Assembly (NCBI GenBank): GCA_026413225.1 | Contig: CM048554.1 | Location: 9,998,001-10,062,000 of the forward strand | Length of the DNA: 64,000 nt | Direction of reading: 5' to 3' | Origin: Otis tarda | Lineage: Eukaryota; Chordata; Aves; Otidiformes; Otididae | Part shown: positions 13,508-26,552 of the stretch, piece after piece | Layout of the letters: each line of letters starts with the position of its first letter | How positions within the stretch are numbered: position 1 is the first letter of the stretch | Program-made: the position numbers and the translations under genes | Notes under the pieces: generated by a model | The model's input: only the letters and a program-made list of their open reading frames with translations | What the model was told of the DNA's origin: nothing | The model's database searches: none

Positions 13508-14389
13508 AGACTGCATCCTCAGCAAGTTCGCCGATGACACTAAGCTGTGTGGTGCCGTCGACACACTGGAGGGGAGGGATGTCGTCCAGAGGGACCTTGA
13601 CAGGCTGGAGAGGTGGGCCCGTGCCAACCTCATGAAGTTCAACCAGGCCAAGTGCAAGGTCCTGCACCTGGGTCGTGGCAATCCCAGGCACAAATACAGG
13701 CTGGGCAGAAAATGGATTGAGAGCAGCCCTGAGGAGAAGGACTTGGGAGTGCTGGTGGACGAGAAGCTCAACATGAGCAGGCAATGTGTGCTTGCAGTCC
13801 AGAAAACCAACGGCATCCTGGGCTGCATCAAAAGAAGTGTTGCCAGCAGGTCGAATGAGGTACTCTGGTGAGACCCCCACCTGCAGTACTGCATCCAGCT
13901 CTGGAGCCCCAAACGTAAGAAGGACATGGACCTCTTGGAGCCAGTCCAGAGGAGGGCCACGAAGATGATCAGAGGGCTGAAGCACCTTTCCTATGAAGAC
14001 AGGCTGAGAGAGTCAGGGCTGTTCAGCCTGGAGAAGAGAAGGCTCCAGGGAGACCTCACTGTGGCCCCCCTCAAGGGGGAATACAGGAAGGACAGGGAGA
14101 AACTCTTCAGTAGGGCCTGTTGCAATAGGACGAGGGGTAATGGTTTTAAAATAGAGGGAGGTAGATTCAGATTAGATATTGGGAAAAAAAAGTTTTACAA
14201 TGAGGGTGGTGGAACACTTGAACAAGTTGCCCAGAGAGGTGGTTGATGCCCCATCCCTGCAAACATTCAAGGCCAGGTTGGACGGGGCTCTGAGCAACCT
14301 TATCTAGTTGGAGATGTCCCTGCTTCTTGCAGGGGGGTTGGACTAGATGACTTTTAAAGGTCCCTTCCAACCCTAATGATTCTATGATT
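13508..14389 (+). mobile_element. CR1 LINE, 0.9 kb, with C-terminal ORF2 and 3' UTR
   Basis: Begins at [10 protein letters not shown] (intact FADD catalytic motif of the reverse transcriptase) and continues [65 protein letters not shown] to a stop near 13871, then, in another frame, [30 protein letters not shown] and FRLDIGKK. It ends ATGATTCTATGATTG. 5' truncated and frameshifted, hence inactive. Sequence just left of 13508 is unrelated. Confidence 0.95.
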
Positions 14390-17300
14390 GCCTGGCTCAT
14401 TTATGCCAAGAGAAGGCCTCTTTACAGCCACTGTAGTCCGTATTGCTGGGCAGGCAGAAGCAGCAATGAAGCAGTCTTTGGATACACAGATGTTAACCAT
14501 GATGGCACCACATGCATAAGTTCAGTGCTGCCTCTGCTTGTGCAGAGAACACCGTCAAGATTTTGTCTTACGTGTAACAGCAAAATCAGCTTTGCAGAAA
14601 AGGCCACTTTTGTTTGTGAGCCTCCTAACACACAACTTAGTGTAATATACATATTGAAGCTGAACACGCTGAGGCATGTCTGATAGCTTGTTTGGCACTG
14701 TATGTATTGTGCCCTCAGTCGAGGGGTCTGTTGTGGACTTAAGGAGCCCTGCATTGTGTGTGTAGCTGCTGACTCACACTATGCTGTGGGGTGCACAGCC
14801 ACTCCACCTCTCCCTGGCTCTTCTCTCCATGTCACTAATTAGGGACACATTCTTATCCCTAATCTCCTTCCAGGTTACTCTGCTCTGAAAAAGATTTGGC
14901 TGGCTTCAGTTTTTGCTGGTTTGGTTTCTTCTCCAGCCCATCTCTCCCTTTTTTTTAAAAGACAAGTGAAATCGAGTTGTTATGGAGGGAAGCTGTGCCC
15001 AGAAGGCAAAATGCTTCAATAAGAGAAAAAAAAGGGAGAGAAAAATACTGTTCTGTTTAGCCTGGAAGTAGCCAGGAAGAGCTGTAAGTCTCCTGGGAGG
15101 TCTTGTTACTGAAGATCAAAGAGGCTCAGCGAAGTCTTGCCTGCTTTGGAAAAAATCTCTATAAAGCTCTTAGCCCCATCCACAAGCCATTTCCCATGCA
15201 GTAACTTAGCCAGTAAAATATCTTATGAGCCTCCTTTAAAGCAGTGAACTAAAAAGTGCAGGGTATGAAGTGGGATTTTATGGCCCCATGTATATTTCCA
15301 AATTATGTTTACACTCTTTGTGGAGACTCAGCATGGAATTTTAATGCAGAGAGTGGACGATGGAAAAGGCAAGATGGGGACACTTCTGGCCTGGATGGAA
15401 AATGCTGAACTCAATCTATATTCTCTGCTTTTAAGAATAGAGAGCTGGTGCTGAGCAGGTTGTATTTCTGGGACAAGAGATCTTGCAGGGCAGAGGAAGG
15501 GGCACTCAGTGAAACAATGTGTTAGCATTTAAGCGTGGACATTCAAAGCGTTTACTCACAGGTGAGCTATAGAAAGCTGAGCAGAGAGCCATAAACCTGA
15601 ACTACCTCATAAGAAGAATGTTTCTCAAGAGATGGAGCCAACAGGCCTCGCCACTGTTGCTGAGCAAGCCAAGTCAGGATTTCCCTGGCACACAGGTGCT
15701 TTATGTCTTTTTCAGCATAATTCTGCAATAAAAGCTCTTTTTCCCCTAGGCATTAGTGGCAGATGACAGACCGTAAGTGTAATTGCATAGCTAAGACATA
15801 GCTCTTGCTGCAGCTATTGGTTTCTTTTCTTGATAAATGATGCAGGCAAGAATGTTTGCACTTGGACCTTCTCAAGTATTCTGAAAATCAGAAAAGACTA
15901 AAACATTTCCTGAGCTCAAAATAGAATAATTTATATTCAGAGCATTGGTACTTTATTCTGAATGAGCCAACAAATAACAGGCAGACTGAGTATCCACCAG
16001 GCTGATCATGTGCTTAGCAGGAAGTGCTTCTGACTGTGTTTGTAATGCATGGCAGTCACTACATCACCACAGGCAAAATATTTGGCTTCGTTTATAGATG
16101 TTGAAAACATATCTGAAACTTATCTTCCCAGGTGGCTAGGTGTTTCAGGTTGTCTCAACTCATCACAATACAGAAAGTCACTCTGAGGCAGCAGGAGACT
16201 CCTGGGGCAAGTTTTCAGAAAAATACTGTCAGTATGTTGCCCCTCTTCACCTCACAGCTGGGCCCATAAATCAAGACTGCCTCAAATACAGGGAGGTACA
16301 GGACCAAGACTGGAGACCATCTTTAAAACTTAAGTCACCCAACCCATGCTCTGGTGGCTGCAGGATTGTCTGACCATCTGTGTAGGTACATCATAGGCAT
16401 GCCAGTGCAACATTTGGGGACCTCCAAATCTGGAAAGGGATGAGGCGATGGTGGACAGCATGATGAGGGAGACTCTTGTACTTTCCCTTTTACATCAGCA
16501 CTGGGAATCTGTCAAGTGTGTGAATGTGAATGCACATAACATGGGAAGCCAATGGATAGCACTTAGGAAGCAATAGTGCATCTAATAAGAGTGAACCCAT
16601 TCTTGCCATGGTAGAGGAGCATGTCCCAGAAAGACTGTGGTCAGCAGCTGCTGCTTTGAAGGAAGCAGCAAGAATCTCTCTTGTGAGAACTTTGAGGCTA
16701 ATGGCCTGCCTCTGCACTGCTCATTTTCCCATTTCCTGAGACCATATAGAAGGTACAGCTTGGTTATGAAACAACACGGAAGTCAGGATGAGATAATCAG
16801 CGTATGTACCAGTTCATACAACCCACAAAAGTTGGTATGACCTTCTACACTGCAAAGAAGATTTGCTGGGTCTACTAGACTCGTTTAACATCCAGCCTGA
16901 TGGATTCTGGCTTATGGTAGGACTTCTGAGAAACCAGTCTGGCTTTTGTTCTGAATTATGTAGACTTTTCTAGTTCACAACTTTCATTTGTGCCTTATTC
17001 TTTTTTCTCAAACTATAAGAGCAGAAGTACAAGGTAGCAGCTCTAGGAAGTTACTCTTGACAAATTGGAGATGCAGCTCAACTCAGGTAAGTGAAGGGCT
17101 GTACTTGGGTAAGAGTTACGTGCAAGCCTGACCTTGACTTTGAGAGCTACTGCAGTGACCTGAGCCACAGTCAATCACAAGCCAAACAGGAGGCAACTGT
17201 GATGTCATGGAGAAGGCACACCTCATACTGGGATGTATCACGGGCAGTTGTCCTCCTTACATGTGTATAGTCAATTGTTTTTTGCTGCTTGCTATAGGTC

Positions 17301-19161
17301 AGCTGTGGGCTGGAGAGCTGTGTCTGAGCAAGGGCATTCATCATGGAAGGGATGTAGGCCTTCTAGAGACAGTCCCAGCAAAAGCGCAAGGTGGTTTCCA
17401 GATCTGAGCCCTAGGAAATATGCACTATGACAAAAAGCAAAAAGAAGTAGGAGTTCACTTTATTTAACCTATCCTAGAATTGCCTTCTCTGTCACCAGCA
17501 CAGCTGGGCTTGCAGTCTACCCTGAAGACTGCACACTAGTGATAAGCATAAATATTTTAATATTTCATATTAGTGAAATTGACTACCATGTGCCCTAAAG
17601 ATAATAGCCATCGAGCTGTCACTCAGAACATTTTAGGTGTGAACAGATGCATTTTCCCCTGCAGCAATTTTCCTCTGTGAGAACAGTGATATTACTAAAG
17701 TTTGCCCAGAGAGCATTTCAGCAGCTCGTTAAACACAGCTGCGTATTTTGTGTAGCATTAAAGCAATTCACTTAGTAATTAACTACATGTATGATAAGAC
17801 ATTTTAACTAGTATTGCTTTTCTCATGCAAGTGGTTTTCATTTATCTCAATCTAGTGTCCTCCTAGCTGAAAGCATGGCAGGGGAGGATTGACTGCCATC
17901 CACAGCGTGGGCAGTCCGTGAAGCCACTGCATGGCTGTGACAGGTTTTTCATCTGAGCATGTCAGGTCCTCCTCCAAAGCAACCATCCACCTCTGCACTG
18001 GACTTGCCAGCCTTCTCCCTCTTGTCTCCATCCTGCTCCTTATAAATAGCAATCTTGACATTTCTCCACATTTTGCGCTCCTCTTTTGAACTTCTGTGTT
18101 TCTCCTCCTGCGTCCATAGATACCATGTATTTTCTCTCTTCACATTGCTGCTGCTTCTCTCTTCATCAAGGGCTGTTTGGGTAGTTTTGCAGCCCTATGA
18201 GTTCACTGGTGTCCCACAGTGACTCTCCCAGGTGCCTTTGCCTCCTGGGACTGTTAGATGGAAGAGCCAGCGCTGCTCTCTGCTGTGCAATGGCATCAGG
18301 CCCAGGGGAGTTTTGTTGAGCCAGGACCCCTGCATACTGGGCACCCTTGGTCCTTCATTCATTGCCCTGCTCTGCTGCTGTGCTCAGCTCCTTGAATCCC
18401 AGTATTGCAACTGCAATTGCAATGGCCCAGCCATCACATGCACATGCATGGCACAGCACAGGGAAATGTTTCTTCAGTTTCCAGCTCACAGGGCTTGCTG
18501 CAGTGGTCACCAAGACCTCCATCGAGAAAAGCAATAGTCAAAAAGTTTTCTGCCCTTACGTGTGAGCAGGTGTGTTCTGAAGTGTTCCTAAGGCTGGAAT
18601 GGGGTCAGAGAGTCCCCACCTGTCTCCATCACTGGAATCTTTGTAGGTCTTGCTTAGTGCATATCAGGTTTCTGTGCCACCTGGATCCTGTCATCCAGCA
18701 CCAGGGAGGAGCTCCTGTGTGCTTGAGGGAGTGCTCTGCACCACTCTTCCTCCCTGAGCCAGCATCTGGCCAGACAAACATTGTAATGGCTCTTCCAGGG
18801 TGGCTATGGCATTCATTTTGCACCTTGAGACAGAGTGACCCCGGAGACACCTCAGGGCTCTCAGGGCAGGTCCTGGTGGTGGGCAGCAATGCAGCACCAC
18901 AGCTCCTATGGAAACGAGGAGTAGCAGGTATGCTGCAAGTAGGCAGCTCTGCGATAGTCTCTTGTGAGGCCAGCGGCTTGCAGGCAGTCTGTGAGGACAC
19001 AGAACCATGGACTGTGGGATGAGCTACGTGTCAAGCAGGAAGGTAGATGGATAGGGAGGGCCCAGGCCATTCCTGCAGGTAGGTTTTTGCTGAGCAGCCA
19101 GATCTCAGGTGACCTCTTTGCTCGGCACATGGGAAAATCTGTAGCAGATTGAGGGAGGTGC
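14390..19161. other. Intergenic stretch upstream of the putative TATA exon
   Basis: No recognised gene. The segment 18230-19130 is GC-richer and open on both strands for up to 205 codons, but the translations are low-information (Cys, His, Leu, Ser rich) and look like shadows of composition. It could hold regulatory DNA for the TATA/Kozak cluster just to its right. Confidence 0.5.
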
Positions 19162-19249
19162 TATATAAGCAGAGTTTGCATCCTTGCCCTAGGCGGAAAA
19201 AAAAAAAAAGGATTCAGCATTATCTGCAAAGCAGCCACCATGTATCAAG
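19162..19249 (+). promoter_or_regulatory. TATA box, 5' UTR and putative first coding exon of an unidentified gene
   Basis: TATATAAG at 19162-19169 is followed about 70 bp later by an optimal Kozak start, GCAGCCACCATG (ATG at 19240), then TAT CAA G and a good splice donor AAG|GTAATA at 19250. Distances fit a TATA-driven transcript starting near 19192, with a 5' UTR of about 48 nt and a tiny coding exon (Met-Tyr-Gln plus one base). No following exon was identified, and the upstream sequence is not a CpG island. It could be the first exon of a tissue-specific gene, a relic, or coincidence. Confidence 0.35.
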
Positions 19250-20094
19250 GTAATAATTTTACTTCTGTTGTTCATAAATGGTGATATGATCTTGTTTTTC
19301 CTAACAAGTAGTATGACATATGGCATCCACTGAAAAAATTGAGTACTTTATTACACCACAATGTCCAACATTGCTAAAGATATCTGAGATACTCCCTAAA
19401 CTTAAAATGCACCCCCTCAACCTCAAGACAGAACTGAGTATAATATGAATATTGTTTTTAGCAGCTTCCCTGTATGTTGCTTTGTAACCAGAGAATGAAA
19501 ATTTAGTGGTGCATTTTACACATGTGCAGACAGTGAGTGGAATGACATCGTAAGTGTCATCAGATACAGCAAAAATAATGGAGAGACAAAGGGGAGACTG
19601 GAGCAATGTAGATGAGATTAATAATTAGTGGATATCAACAGAGTCTTCTTGGAACCAAGTTTGACCTGGATTTTATTTTTATGAGAGGTGACAACTTTGC
19701 TTGGCAACTGCAGGCATTTGCATGGACCACTCCTACTTTGGCTTTGGGAGCACAGTGAAGTCCTCTGCAGCATTTCTGTGAGTCGCCGTGTGTAAGCCAG
19801 CCTGTGCTGCACACTCCTTGTGTGGGTGAAGTGACAGAGTGAGGACAGGCCTCAATGCAGACTGAATGAGAGTTACTCCCTGCTTACCCTGAAGTATTTA
19901 CATCCCTGAGCTGATTCAAGTCAATCTCACATAGCTGCTGAGAGATCCACAGCTTAAACAAAACCCTGAGGCAAAATAGGGAACCTCTGGAGGTTGCCAG
20001 GGATCTTGTACTGACCATTTGCTGCTTTCAGGCAGGAACCTGTTCCCATCCGAATATGGTAGTGATCACCCCAAGTGCTTCCAGAGCCATATGA

Positions 20095-20237
20095 GGCCAG
20101 CACTAGGTGGATGTATGCCCCATCCTTAGAGATCATCTAGTAAGGAGTGCTTAAACTCAAGCAAAAGACCTGATGTTAAGATTGGACTTTATGATCTTAA
20201 AGATCTTTTCTAACCTAAATGATTCTATGATTCTATG
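20095..20237 (+). mobile_element. CR1 LINE 3' remnant
   Basis: Contains ATGCCCCATCCTTAGAGATC and the 3' end GATTGGACTTTATGATCTTAAAGATCTTTTCTAACCTAAATGATTCTATGATTCTATG. The 3' UTR type is like the copy at 60378. Only about 140 bp remain. Confidence 0.85.
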
Positions 20238-21284
20238 TTGATTTCAAAGTAGCATCATGAGATACAATATCTGAGATCCTCATGAGTTCACAGAAATGCC
20301 CTTACCTTTTGCTGACTCTGGCTCCAGTTGCTTCCTGTGGCAACAGTTTCCATTTCATCAGCTAGTTCAAACGATTTTAGGAGGGGAGTGGGATGCTCTA
20401 TTTTCGTTATGATGCTTTCACTGTTTATCCCTGCAAGGTCATGGTTTTTCCCATGTTTTTTCTGGGTTTTCACCAGCACTAGAAATGCTTTGCCCGTTCT
20501 GCATGGGAGGCGTATAGTTCAAGAACTTCTTGTGGACCTGTTACAGGTCAACACCTGCCATTCTCACAATGTCTAGAGCAGATTTGTGCTAGCAGATTGG
20601 ATAACTCATTTTTCGACTCCTTTGTTGTTCCTGGCTGGTCTGATGATTAAACCAGCCTTATAAAATGCATTCTTTTCAGGATAAATTTAAACAGGGCAAC
20701 GGTTTAACTTCTCAGCAGTGTTCTTTTTTTTGTATTTCACTCATGGTGATATAGCAGAAGGCCTACTGGGTTTGATGCTAGCAATATATTTAAGTAACCC
20801 TTTGAGTCTTAAAGATTCTAAGTCTCCAGCATTAACTTATTTTCGTGGTGTCATTTTCTGTGCTGCAGTGGATGTCTAGGACTGTCTCATAGGAAGCAGA
20901 GGAAGATTCTCAAAACAATTTTTTCTTTTGTTTTTTACTGATGGTCAATAGGGCTGGGGCACCTGGTTCCTTATAAGGCCTTTGACATCTCCGTAATCAA
21001 TCCTGACCTCCATCTCCTGATAATGTTTGCCAGGGAAAGACTTGGTCTAAGGGTTTATTCTTTCCTACCCTGATAGGGAACAGATAGTCCTCCATGTGCC
21101 TTTAATTGACACATTAAAGACAACATATCAGGCAAACAAAAAACAAGCAAACAAACAAACCTCAGCTTTTGCTCTTGGCTTCCCAAAAGCAAAAACCCCT
21201 CAGCTGATTTCTGTTGTCAAGGAATTGCTAGTTTCTAAAGTCAAAGTGTTCAGCTTCATAGCCTTACAAAGATATATATGCAAG

Positions 21285-21580
21285 GGACTTTTGACAAGGG
21301 AATGTAGTGATAGCACAAGCGGTAATGGCTTTAAACTGAAAAAGGGTAGATTTAGATTAGATATAAGGAAGAAATTCTTTACTCTGAGGGTGGTGAGGCA
21401 CTGGAACAGGTTGCCCAGAGAGGTGGTAGATGCCCCATCCCTGGAAGTGCTCAAGGTGAAGTTGGATGAGCCTTTGAGTGATCTGGTCTAGTGGAAGGTG
21501 TCCCTGCCCAGCGCAGGGGAGTTGGAACTAGAAGATCTTTAAGGTCCCTTCTAACCCAAAACATTATATGATTCTATGAT
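21285..21580 (+). mobile_element. CR1 LINE 3' fragment
   Basis: Encodes [40 protein letters not shown] and [15 protein letters not shown], then the 3' UTR with GGAAGGTGTCCCTGCCC and ACATTATATGATTCTATGAT. The RECSD/GNGFKL form marks a subfamily different from the SRACCDRTR copies. Confidence 0.93.
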
Positions 21581-23551
21581 GTACGATAACAACATTTTCT
21601 CAATGGTCGTCCAAAAAAAAAGAGAACAAAACTCCCTGTTTGTTTCTGGAGCACAATCATGCAATGACTAGGACTTTTTTCCATGGTGGTTGTTTCTTCT
21701 GGGAATCTTTTCAAATGGCCTGAACATAGAGATTAAACAAAGATCTCTGAAAAAAAAAATTGCCATTGCTTGGAAATAGGATGCTTGAGGACACTGTGCC
21801 TTCATCAAGGAAGACCTCTATTCTTTGCTAAATGACAGTCACACCATAGGCCGTCTGGCCTAAGGACCATACTTTCTTGCCAGGGTTTTGATCCGGTACT
21901 TCAAGCTCTGAAGCTCCCAAAATGTTAGCTCCAGTTAATGGTCTTTAACTACTCCAGGGCACGTATGCCATGGGACTCCGTGGGCATTTATGCCTCCTTA
22001 CTGTTTTTTCCCTTGTAAAATTGAGGCATTTGCAGACCTTCGAGTGGTTGCAAAGACCTGCATTGACTGCAGACCATGGACTTGATATATTATACTTAAT
22101 TTGGTTATTAGTAACTTTGACTTTTTCCCCTCTGAGGCTTAAGTATCATTTGTTGTACAAACCAGACAGGGTTTCCCTAAGGCAGGAGGGAGGCGAAGCA
22201 GTGTGGTCAATGTAATCTGTGGGATTAACAGGGCTATGCCATTTTCCATCAGTGGAAGATTTGGCCTTTTGTGCTAATAGCAATCCATGAGCAGTGTCCT
22301 AGAGCAGGGCACCCCAAACATGCTGTTGAAAAACATTTCTTTCAATAACTTACAAATGCTCAAGCAACTTTCTACGTGGTATTTTTAAAACTGTTAACTG
22401 TACCTAATTTAAATTGCATTGCTTTACTTGCGGTGGAGCAGAAGGGGAGGGAAAAGCTACTGTAAGTAGTTATTTTAGTATTGGCTATAGAGACTGCCAA
22501 AAAAAAAAAAAGTATTACTTTAACTGAAGTTGGAGTTCCAGTGAAATTTCTCAACATGGAAATTAAAACTCTTTCTTAGCAGACTGTAGCTTCTCTTCTT
22601 TGGGCTTCCAAAAACTCTTCATTTTTTTTCCAAAGCCCCGTACAAATATAAAACTTCTGCCTTACAGTTTGGCTGTTTTTCAGAAAGAAAGCATTGGCTT
22701 CAACAGTGATGTCTTTGTGGGCATGCTTCCAGCTGTGCCTTCAGGAGGTGCTGCTGTTAGTTCAGCTGCCTGGACAGCATTGTCCACAACTAAGCCAGAC
22801 ATCACCTTGGCCTTCGGGCCCTCATCAGTGAGTTGGACATTTCATAGGTCAGGATCTGTCTGATCATTCTGATCATGTTCATTCTGATCATGAATGTTGA
22901 GGAGCAGAAAAAGACTTAACTTCAGGAAAATCCAGTGGCTCACATGCTTTGCGTTCTTCTCCTTAAGTTTGTTATCTCAGGCTGCTGCTGAAATCTCCAT
23001 TTGTTAACGGAATATTTCAACAGCTTCTTTAGAAGGATGCCAAGCAAGCAGAAAATCAAAGCATACATTATGTGTGTGAAGATACTAGTTCTCAATTTTT
23101 GTACAATTGCTTAGATCAAATCTTGACAGGATGCGACTGTGAAGTTGTTCCACTGATTTCCAGTCAGCCTCTAACTGCCTAGAGGTCCCAGCCTCTGAAA
23201 ACACATCACAGCATCAGCCAAGGTCCCTCCAGTACTATTACCTCATGTTGTGGGTAAACCAGCATTAGAGATAAAAAGTGGAAAACACACATAAATAGGG
23301 AGCAATAAGGAACACATCAGCAGACTGTGTTAGAAATGTTGCAGCTTTCTGGCCCTGCTGTGAATCTTCCCCAGAACATTAATTGCAGAGATAGATGCCT
23401 CACGGGAGCCCGTTCTCACCAGATGCCAGGCTTTTTGGCAGTGCTCATCCACAGCTGTGTTTGATGGTGGCGATGTAAGTGTGCCTCCTGCATGCCTGGA
23501 CTATGACTTGGAACTATTTCCTAGCCACATGTCCCAGGCTGCACCCAGCCC

Positions 23552-24600
23552 TGCTGAATGGACCGTGGCTGATTGCCAGGTGCCACCAAGCTGCTCTACC
23601 ACTCCCCCTCCTCAGCAGGTTAAGCAGAGAAAATTACAATTAAAAGCTCGTGGGTCAGGATAAGGACAGGGAGATCACTTACCAAATGCCTTCACAGGCA
23701 AGACAGACTCAACTTGGGGAAATGAATTTAATTTATTGCCAATGAATAACAAAGTAGGATAATGAGAAATAAGAACAAATCCAAAAACACCTTCTCCCCA
23801 CCCCTACCTTCTTCCTGTGCTCAACTTCACTCCCAGCTTCTCTACTTCCTCCCCCTGAGTGGTGCAGGGGGATGGGGAAAGGAGGTTGCAGTCAGTTCAT
23901 AGCACTTTGTTTCTGCTGGTCCTCCCTCCTCAGGCTTTTCCCCTGCTCTTGTGTGTAACCCATGGGATACAGTTCTTCACAACCTTCTCCAATGTAGGGC
24001 CTTCACACAGGCTGCAGTTCCTCATGAACTGCTCCAGCGTGGATCCCTCACAGGGTCACAGGTCCTGCCAGCAAACCTGCTCCAGCATGGGCTCCTCTCT
24101 CCACGGGGCTACAGGTCCTGCCAGAAGCCTGCTCCAGCATGTGCTCTCCACAAGGAGAAGCTCTTCACAGCTTTCTTCAGGACATATCTGCCTGCCCTGA
24201 CATGGGGTCCTCCATGGGCTGCAGGTGGATCTCTGCTCCTCCATGGGCCTCCATGGGCTGCAGCGGGAGAGCCTGCTTCACCATGGGCTGCACCACAGGC
24301 TGCAGGGGAATCTCTGCTCCAGCATCTGGAGCACCTCCTCCCCCTCCCTCTTCACTGACTTTGGTGTCTGCAGGGCTATTTCACTCACATTTTCTCACTC
24401 CTCTCTACCAGCTGCTGTTGTGCACCATTTTTTGTCCTTTCTTAACTATGTTATCACAGACACGCTACCACCATTGCTGATTGGCTCAGCTTTGGCCAGC
24501 AGATGGAACTGGCTCTGTCCAGTATGTGGGCAGCTTCTGATGTCTTCTCATAGGAGCCACCCCTGCCTCCCTCCCCTACCAATACCTTGCTACATAAACC
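23552..24600 (-). mobile_element. Long ERV LTR with internal GC-rich repeats, minus strand
   Basis: On the minus strand it has a TATA-like ATAGTTAAGAAAGGAC region near 24435, then several imperfect copies of a unit built on CTGGAGCAGG...CTGCAGCCCATGG (24000-24330), then GAATTTAATTTATTGCC read on the + strand at about 23725 (poly-A region in sense), and the conserved CACGAGCTTTT and GGTGGCACCTGGC blocks towards its end. This layout matches a common avian endogenous-retrovirus LTR. Open frames of about 110-150 codons here arise from the repeats and are not genes. The left edge is fixed by the degraded TGCTGAATGGACC terminus; the right edge is uncertain by about 25 bp. Confidence 0.75.
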
Positions 24601-26552
24601 AAATATATACAGTTTCGTACAATGTGGTGATACCAGCCCACTTCATTGCATACTGTATGCATACCTTATGATAGCTCCAATTAGGACTGTTACAATGCCT
24701 GCACAAGATGAGGATGAGTCTATGGTAAAGCAACCCAAGTCCAGAAAATGGCTGTGGAGATTTAGGGATCCAAAGGGTTTGCTGGAAGGACTGGTAGTAA
24801 AGCAATGTTTCTCACCATCCTTCTCAGAAGTCATTGCAAATGACTATATTCCCAGTGTCAAAAGCCAAGAAGGCATGAATGCTGCTCCGTGAAAAGTAAT
24901 TTTTAAATTCAAGGTAGAGATGGAGCATGGGCAATGTGCCACCTTTCTCAGCTCAGTGCTAATTTTAGGTTTGGTTGGGGTTTTTTTTTGTTTCATTTTG
25001 TTTTACCAATGTTTGTAGATAATATAGCCTGCTAGTCCACATTTTTCAACATATTTGAACATCCAAGTATAGATAAAAGGATATATAGCATTCACTGCAA
25101 AGCCTTTCAGATATGTATTTATATCTTTTTGTACCTTAACATAACTAATTATGATACCTAGCAGAAGCAGCATGGCTCAGGAGCAGCAAGTTGCCCTAAA
25201 ACAGCAGCAGGGTATATGTGACTCAGCTGTCAACAGATGATACGCAGTTTCATGCAGAACTTATCACCATATTGCTGCCCACTGCTGTATGAAGAGCATG
25301 GATCAGTATTATATTTTGAATCCAAGATGGAGCAGACTGGGCTTCCCATCAGATTCCAAGCAGTAGATTCTAACTGAGTGTTTCACGAGTGAGCTGTAAC
25401 TTGAGGAGAATAATCACAGCTTCCTCTCTCAACCACCAGTCTTGATAAGTTTGATGAAGCACCTTCTCTTATCTTTCTCATGATACAACACACTGAATTA
25501 TGATGACAACAAAGATCATAGAATCTTAGAATGGTTTCCATTGGAAGGGACCTTTAAAGGCTATCCAGTCCAACTCCCTTGCAAGAAGCAGGGACATCTC
25601 CAACCAGATCAGGCTCAACAACCCCAACTCTCTCAGTCTTTCTTCATAGGAAGGCTGAGAGGTATCTTTGAGCAGCCTTCTGGGCCTGCCAAACACTACT
25701 TTACGTATACGTTTATTGCTCTGTATAACTGATTCACTAGTTTTCCAATTGCATAGCCTTCAAACCAGGTGCCTGGCAGTAACCATCTGTTTCAAGAGGC
25801 ATGTCCTGCCTGGAATTCAGTACACCTTAACAGAGCTGGCCACGGGAAAGCTTTAACCTATTTTCAGCTTTCACTTTGGCAGATTATTGACGTGTAGCTT
25901 GTAACACTGTGCCTCACTCAGCAACACTAGAGAAATTATGGCAGTAGTCACATCAACCTTTCCAGTCAGCTACACGCTGGTTTCACATTGTTCTGCTAAA
26001 AGCCTGGCAGTGGCTTTTGGGACACACAGATGCCATCTCAAAACAACTAAATACCAAAGAACATAATTGCTGAAAGACTTATAACAGCAATGGCAGAAAT
26101 ACCCAGTCACCTTCAGAACTGCAAGTCTGTTTATGAGCTTTCTTTTGGCTTCATTAGCAATACCACTGTGCAATTGCATGTTGACTGTTATGAATGGCCA
26201 GTCCACCTGCTCATTTCCCTGCTTGACTCTGAGCACAACCAGCAGTTGCAAGGCCTGTGCTGACCACCTACATATAAAAATTGAAAGAGTAACCAGGCAG
26301 AACAAGCAGTAATTGCTCTAGATACCTATGTTGGTATAATTTTATATTGGGAAGAAGCAAGGGTTTCACCTGGTGCCACATCACCCAATGTTGTTAGATG
26401 CAGCATCACTACAGCTGCTATAACTCTGCCATGCATATTCCTGATAATGTGACACCTGGGATTCACGTGTTGCCTCCTCCATAAAACTGAAGTTTATGCC
26501 CAAATAATAAGAAAAATTCAAGCACACAGAACTCTTGAAGAAAACAAGTAAT
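24601..26552. other. Intergenic stretch
   Basis: AT-rich, with the short CR1 at 25515. An open frame at 24587-24892 (101 codons, partly charged) has no recognised domain. Nothing else seen. Confidence 0.55.
25515..25690 (-). mobile_element. CR1 LINE fragment with internal deletion
   Basis: Starts ATCATAGAATCTTAGAATGG, has GGAAGGGACCTTTAAAGGC and GCAGGGACATCTCCAACCAG, then jumps at about 25615 to AACAACCCCAACTCTCTCAG (the SLEKRR region), skipping roughly 270 bp of consensus. It ends near 25690. Confidence 0.88.

Larger units (their letters stand above)
19252..23551. other. Stretch after the putative first exon, no second exon identified
   Basis: Apart from CR1 pieces at 20095 and 21285 this is unique-looking DNA. 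I looked for a phase-1 exon that could continue Met-Tyr-Gln and found none with both good splice sites and a recognisable product. Confidence 0.5.

Noticed and set aside
13409-13985. Two minus-strand open frames of 174-183 codons
   Set aside because: They are antisense shadows of the CR1 ORF2 at 13508-14389.
18405-19022. 205-codon open frame
   Set aside because: Low-information composition, open on both strands; no domain or conservation signal visible. It ends before the TATA box at 19162.
23859-24671. Cluster of 110-150-codon + strand frames
   Set aside because: Produced by the repetitive GC-rich part of a minus-strand LTR, not by a host gene.
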